From assembly GCA_964372215.1 (NCBI GenBank), contig CAYJQC010000055.1, positions 1 to 18,655 of the forward strand: a stretch of DNA of 18,655 nucleotides. The letters are read 5' to 3'. The first letter of the stretch is position 1, and the number at the start of each line of letters is the position of its first letter. Below the pieces are notes generated by a model. The model had not been told where the DNA came from. It saw only the letters and a program-made list of their open reading frames with translations, and did no database searches. Below are positions 15,453 to 18,655 of the stretch, piece by piece. Origin of the DNA: DAIMFL01 sp964372215 (GTDB lineage: Bacteria; Pseudomonadota; Alphaproteobacteria; Dongiales; Dongiaceae). The position numbers and the translations under genes were made by a program.

Positions 15453-18400
15453 ATGTTGGAAAGCGAAGGCGTCAGCGCCGAATCCGGGCGTATATCGGTG
15501 GGTGAATCTGATCCCGGCGCCGAATCGATCCAGCTCTCACAGGCAACGCCCGCCGGCGATCCGATCGGCCGGGTCGAGGAGCTGAACGGCAGCGTTTCCC
15601 TGACCCATTCCGATGGCAGCAGCGCCACTGCGGCGGCCGGCGACCCCGTGTATCTCGATGATGTCGTGACCACCGGGCCGGGCAGCTCGGTGGAAATCGA
15701 TTTCGTCGACGGCACCCGCTTCTCACTCGGCCAGGACGGCCAGATGACTTTGGACACCCTGGTCTACAACCCGGGCGGCGGTGGCAACGAGCTCGACCTG
15801 TCGGTGGTCCAGGGCGCCTTCACCTTCGTCACCGGCGCGATCGCCGGCGCGCCCGGCGAGGGCATGGAGGTCCGCGTGCCGGTCGGCACGATCGGCATCC
15901 GCGGTACCGCCGTGGGGGGCGGGCCGGATCTGAGCACGCCCGATCCGAACGACTACACCGTGGTGCTGCTGCCCGAGCCCGGAGGTGTCGGCCGCGTCGT
16001 GCTGACCGACCTCTTCGGCCGGTCGGTGCTCCTCGATCAGGCGCTCGCGGGCAAGGAACTCGGCCCGCTCGGATTGTCGCCGGGCGAGCCGGTTCGGCTC
16101 ACCCGCGACCAGGTACTCGATCTGCTAGGCCCGGCGGTCGAGAACATCGAGGACATCCTTGACGAGATCCAGAATTTCGAACCGCCGGAGGATCAGACCA
16201 ACCCCGAGGCCGGCGAGCAGCAGGGCGAGAACATCCCCGGCGCACCCAACAGCGGCGCCGGCTACACGCAGCTGGGCGAGACCCTGTCGCTCGATGAACT
16301 CACTTCGCTGTCAACCCTCGGCGATGCCGACGGCTTGAGTGCGTCCGGCGGCCTGGGCGACAGTGAAGCAGGCGGTGCGAACAATGGCGGCCTGGGATCG
16401 GGGCCGCAGCAGACCTTTGATCCCTTCGCACTTGCGGCGCGCCTTGGACTGATCGCAATCTCCGGCGGACCGGGAGATGACGTAATCGACGCCAGCGGAG
16501 TCGGGAGCGGCGCGCTGATTGTCGGCCTCTCCGGCAACGACACGATCATCGGCACCCAATTCGACGATATCCTGATCGGCGGTGACGGCGACGACATTCT
16601 CGACGCCGGCCCTGGCAACGACCTGGTCTTCGGCAACGGCGGCAACGATACATTGATCGGCGGCTCCGGCGAAGGCAACGATCGGCTCGACGGCGGCATC
16701 GGCACCGACACTGTCACGTATTCCAGCGCCACCCAGGCGGTCGTGGTGAATCTCACCAGCGGCCTCGCCTTCGGCGACCCCGCGATCGGCAGCGACACAC
16801 TGGTCGACATCGAGAACGTCATCGGCGGACAGGGCAACGACACCATCGTCGGCAACGCCGTGGCGAACGTCCTGGATGGCGGTCCGGGCGACGACATCCT
16901 GAGTGGCCTGGGCGGCGACGACACGCTGATTGGCGGCGCCGGAAACGACACCCTGATCGGCGGCACGGGCTCGGATGCCGCCATGTTCAGTGGTAACCGG
17001 GCGGACTACACTCTCCAGACCAACGCCGATGGCAGTATCGTGGTTACCGACCTGCGAGCCGACGGCGACGGCGTCGACACGCTCGCAGCGGATATCGAGA
17101 TCCTGCGCTTCGCCGATCAGGACGTGCTTGTCGTCCCGACGACCACGGGCGATGCCGCCTTTGGCGACGAATGCGACCTCGAAGGCGGCGGCGACACGCT
17201 GGCAATCGCGGGCATCCTCGCGCTCGACTATGGCGCCAACGGCCCCGCGGCGAACGGCGATCTGTCCCATACCGATCCGAAGCCGAACTTTGCGATCACC
17301 GGGCTGACATTCGTCGATCCTGAAACCGCCCTGCCGGTGCCGGCCCAATCGGGCGGCGTGGCGATCGTCGTCACCCAGAGCTGGGCCGGCAGCACGCTCA
17401 CCGCGACCGGCACCGCAGGCGGCGAGACCGTGTACAGTTTGTCGATCGACACGCTGACCGGCGCGTACTCCTTCGAGCTGGTGCGGCCGATCGATCACCC
17501 GGATGCCGGCGCCAATGGCGCCGATGTCGGTTCCAGTGACCAGCTTCGGATCGACGTCGCCTTCACCATCACCGATGGCACCGGTGACACATCCGCGCCG
17601 GCCGTGCTGAGCCTGACCGTCGACGATTGCGGCCCCACCGCATTTGCCGATACGGACTCCGTGGCGACCAACGGAGCGACGATCGCGGACGGCAACGTGA
17701 TCACCGGTACCGGCGGGACCGACGCCAATGCAACGGATGGCGCAGCCGATGCGCCGGGGGCGGATGGTCTGGGCTCGATTGCCTGGGCCGGGGCCGTTGG
17801 CAACCAGGTGGCGGGGATCTACGGCACCCTGACGGTCGGCGCGGACGGCAGCTATTCCTACGCGCTGAACGCCGACTTGCCTGCGGTGCAGGCCCTGCCA
17901 GTGGGCGACACTCTCGCTGACGAATTTACCTACACGATCGGCGACGTCGACGGCGACACCGCCACGACGAAGCTGACCATCACCATCACCGGCACGAACG
18001 GCGCACCGAGCGATATCGGTCTCGACGGCGGCAGCGTGGCGGAGAACGCGGCAGGCGCCGTGGTCGGCACCCTCAGCACGGTCGACCCGAACAGCGGCGA
18101 CAGCTTCACTTACGAGATCCTGCCCGGCAACGACGGCGCGCTGTTCCAGATCGTCAACGACGAGCTCAGGGTCGGCGGCAGCGGTCTCGACTTCGAGGCC
18201 GGGGCGACCCGAACGGTGACGGTGCGCTCGACCGATGCCGGCGGGCTCAGCACCGACAAGACCTTCGAGATCGCCGTCACCGACGTGAACGAGGCGCCGA
18301 CCGCGGTGGCGTTCGCCAACACCACGCTGTCGATCGCCGAGAACACCGACACCTCGGATGGGGTGAAGGTCGCCGACATCGTGGTGACCGATGACGCCCT

Positions 18401-18655
18401 GGGGACCGAGACCCTGACGCTGGTCGGCGCAGATGCCGGCCTGTTCGAGATCGTCGGCAGCGAGCTGCGGCTGAAGGCCGGAGTGCTCGACTTCGAGACC
18501 AAGGCTTCCTACGCAGTCCAGGTCCAGGTCGACGACCCCACGGTCGGCGCCTCCCCCGACCTGACCTCCACCACCTTCACCGTCAACGTCACCGACGTGA
18601 ACGAGGCACCGACGGCGGTGGCGTTCGCCAACACCACGCTGTCGATCGCCGAGAA
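15453..18655 (+). CDS. Giant FecR-RTX-VCBS-cadherin-like repeat protein, N-terminal 1067 residues
   Basis: The frame is open to the right edge, so the C terminus is missing. ATG at 15453 follows AGGAG at 5-base spacing. There is no N-terminal signal peptide, as expected for type I secretion. Domains in order: an acidic leader (1-45); a FecR-like beta domain at about 50-155 (AAAGDPVYLDDVVTTG, VDGTRFSLGQDG, VPVGTIGIRGTAV); a Gly/Asn-rich linker; RTX calcium-binding nonapeptides (GGxGxDxUx type) at about 337-420 and 455-510; a VCBS/DUF5801-like domain at about 560-735; a VCBS repeat (YGTLTVGADGSYSYALN) to about 850; then cadherin-like repeats with VTDVNEAPTAVAF. Two cysteines, 574 and 726, bracket the first VCBS-like domain. 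FecR-type N termini of this kind resemble LapA-like retention modules, so a cell-surface adhesin anchored at its N terminus is likely. Its secretion genes are not in the window. Confidence 0.9.
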   Translation, partial: MLESEGVSAESGRISVGESDPGAESIQLSQATPAGDPIGRVEELNGSVSLTHSDGSSATAAAGDPVYLDDVVTTGPGSSVEIDFVDGTRFSLGQDGQMTLDTLVYNPGGGGNELDLSVVQGAFTFVTGAIAGAPGEGMEVRVPVGTIGIRGTAVGGGPDLSTPDPNDYTVVLLPEPGGVGRVVLTDLFGRSVLLDQALAGKELGPLGLSPGEPVRLTRDQVLDLLGPAVENIEDILDEIQNFEPPEDQTNPEAGEQQGENIPGAPNSGAGYTQLGETLSLDELTSLSTLGDADGLSASGGLGDSEAGGANNGGLGSGPQQTFDPFALAARLGLIAISGGPGDDVIDASGVGSGALIVGLSGNDTIIGTQFDDILIGGDGDDILDAGPGNDLVFGNGGNDTLIGGSGEGNDRLDGGIGTDTVTYSSATQAVVVNLTSGLAFGDPAIGSDTLVDIENVIGGQGNDTIVGNAVANVLDGGPGDDILSGLGGDDTLIGGAGNDTLIGGTGSDAAMFSGNRADYTLQTNADGSIVVTDLRADGDGVDTLAADIEILRFADQDVLVVPTTTGDAAFGDECDLEGGGDTLAIAGILALDYGANGPAANGDLSHTDPKPNFAITGLTFVDPETALPVPAQSGGVAIVVTQSWAGSTLTATGTAGGETVYSLSIDTLTGAYSFELVRPIDHPDAGANGADVGSSDQLRIDVAFTITDGTGDTSAPAVLSLTVDDCGPTAFADTDSVATNGATIADGNVITGTGGTDANATDGAADAPGADGLGSIAWAGAVGNQVAGIYGTLTVGADGSYSYALNADLPAVQALPVGDTLADEFTYTIGDVDGDTATTKLTITITGTNGAPSDIGLDGGSVAENAAGAVVGTLSTVDPNSGDSFTYEILPGNDGALFQIVNDELRVGGSGLDFEAGATRTVTVRSTDAGGLSTDKTFEIAVTDVNEAPTAVAFANTTLSIAENTDTSDGVKVADIVVTDDALGTETLTLVGADAGLFEIVGSELRLKAGVLDFETKASYAVQVQVDDPTVGASPDLTSTTFTVNVTDVNEAPTAVAFANTTLSIAE
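16461..16980 (+). repeat. RTX calcium-binding nonapeptide repeats
   Basis: Two clusters of GGxGxDxUx-type repeats within the adhesin. Cluster one includes GGPGDDVID, GLSGNDTII, GGDGDDILD, GPGNDLVFG and GNGGNDTLIGG; cluster two includes GGQGNDTIVG, GGPGDDILSG, GLGGDDTLIGG and GGAGNDTLIGG. Such repeats bind calcium and fold outside the cell after type I secretion. RTX repeats usually sit near the C terminus; here they come directly after the FecR domain. Confidence 0.88.
18276..18655 (+). repeat. 312-bp (104-residue) near-identical tandem repeat, running off the window
   Basis: The 68 bases at 18276-18343 recur at 18588-18655 with only two differences, both silent (GCG/GCA in Ala, ACC/ACG in Thr). 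The period of 312 bases is exactly 104 codons and corresponds to one cadherin-like domain ending in VTDVNEAPTAVAF. Silent-only change over the copy indicates recent duplication or gene conversion. How many units follow is not visible. Confidence 0.9.

Overview
The window looks like GC-rich chromosome of an alphaproteobacterium, plausibly a Rhodospirillales-like lineage. This rests on strong G/C bias at third codon positions, an RpoH-type sigma factor with an alphaproteobacterial-style RpoH box, a glxBCD-type split glutamate synthase, class I fumarase, and a giant type I secreted adhesin with an N-terminal FecR-like domain. The first 66 bases are almost pure C and are best read as a poly-G sequencing artefact at a contig end. 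No rRNA, tRNA, insertion sequence, phage gene or CRISPR array was seen.

Layout: (1) 1-2425 holds a truncated trehalose-6-phosphate phosphatase (otsB, minus), an alpha/beta hydrolase (plus) and a DMT/EamA permease (minus); the last two share a CTAG at their converging stops. (2) 2455-4485 holds a half-length DUF599 membrane protein, a small heat-shock protein with its own terminator, and an RpoH-family sigma factor, all on the minus strand. A perfect FNR/FixK-type box (TTGAT-N4-ATCAA) overlaps the sigma factor stop codon in front of hsp20, and a perfect DnaA 9-mer lies upstream of the sigma factor. (3) 4724-6016 is an unrecognised, cysteine-rich exported protein. (4) 6017-6554 is non-coding as far as can be seen and carries two related long palindromes and a terminator-like hairpin. 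(5) 6555-11922 is a tight minus-strand operon for a split glutamate-synthase-like enzyme: a class II glutaminase subunit (GlxB-like), a GXGXG domain fused to the FMN/3Fe-4S synthase domain (GlxC+GlxD in one chain), and a GltD-like NAD(P)H/FAD/Fe-S reductase with a degenerate second copy of the FMN domain at its C terminus. (6) 12333-15044 has an Ldh_2-family malate/lactate-type dehydrogenase (plus) facing a class I fumarase (minus), six bases apart. (7) From 15453 to the right edge runs the first 1067 residues of a large FecR-RTX-VCBS-cadherin-like surface protein, preceded by a good sigma-70 promoter and followed into near-identical 312-bp repeats.

Working together: the glx-like operon would draw ammonia from glutamine in one subunit, use it at the FMN/GXGXG subunit, and take electrons from the GltD-like subunit; the acceptor (2-oxoglutarate, or an alternative as in N-methylglutamate synthase) cannot be decided here. 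The RpoH/Hsp20 pair is a stress module that the sequence suggests is also wired to oxygen (FNR-type box) and possibly to DnaA. The most unusual items are the fused and rearranged glutamate synthase with its pseudo-FMN domain, the FNR box embedded in a sigma factor stop codon, and the FecR-headed repeat adhesin.
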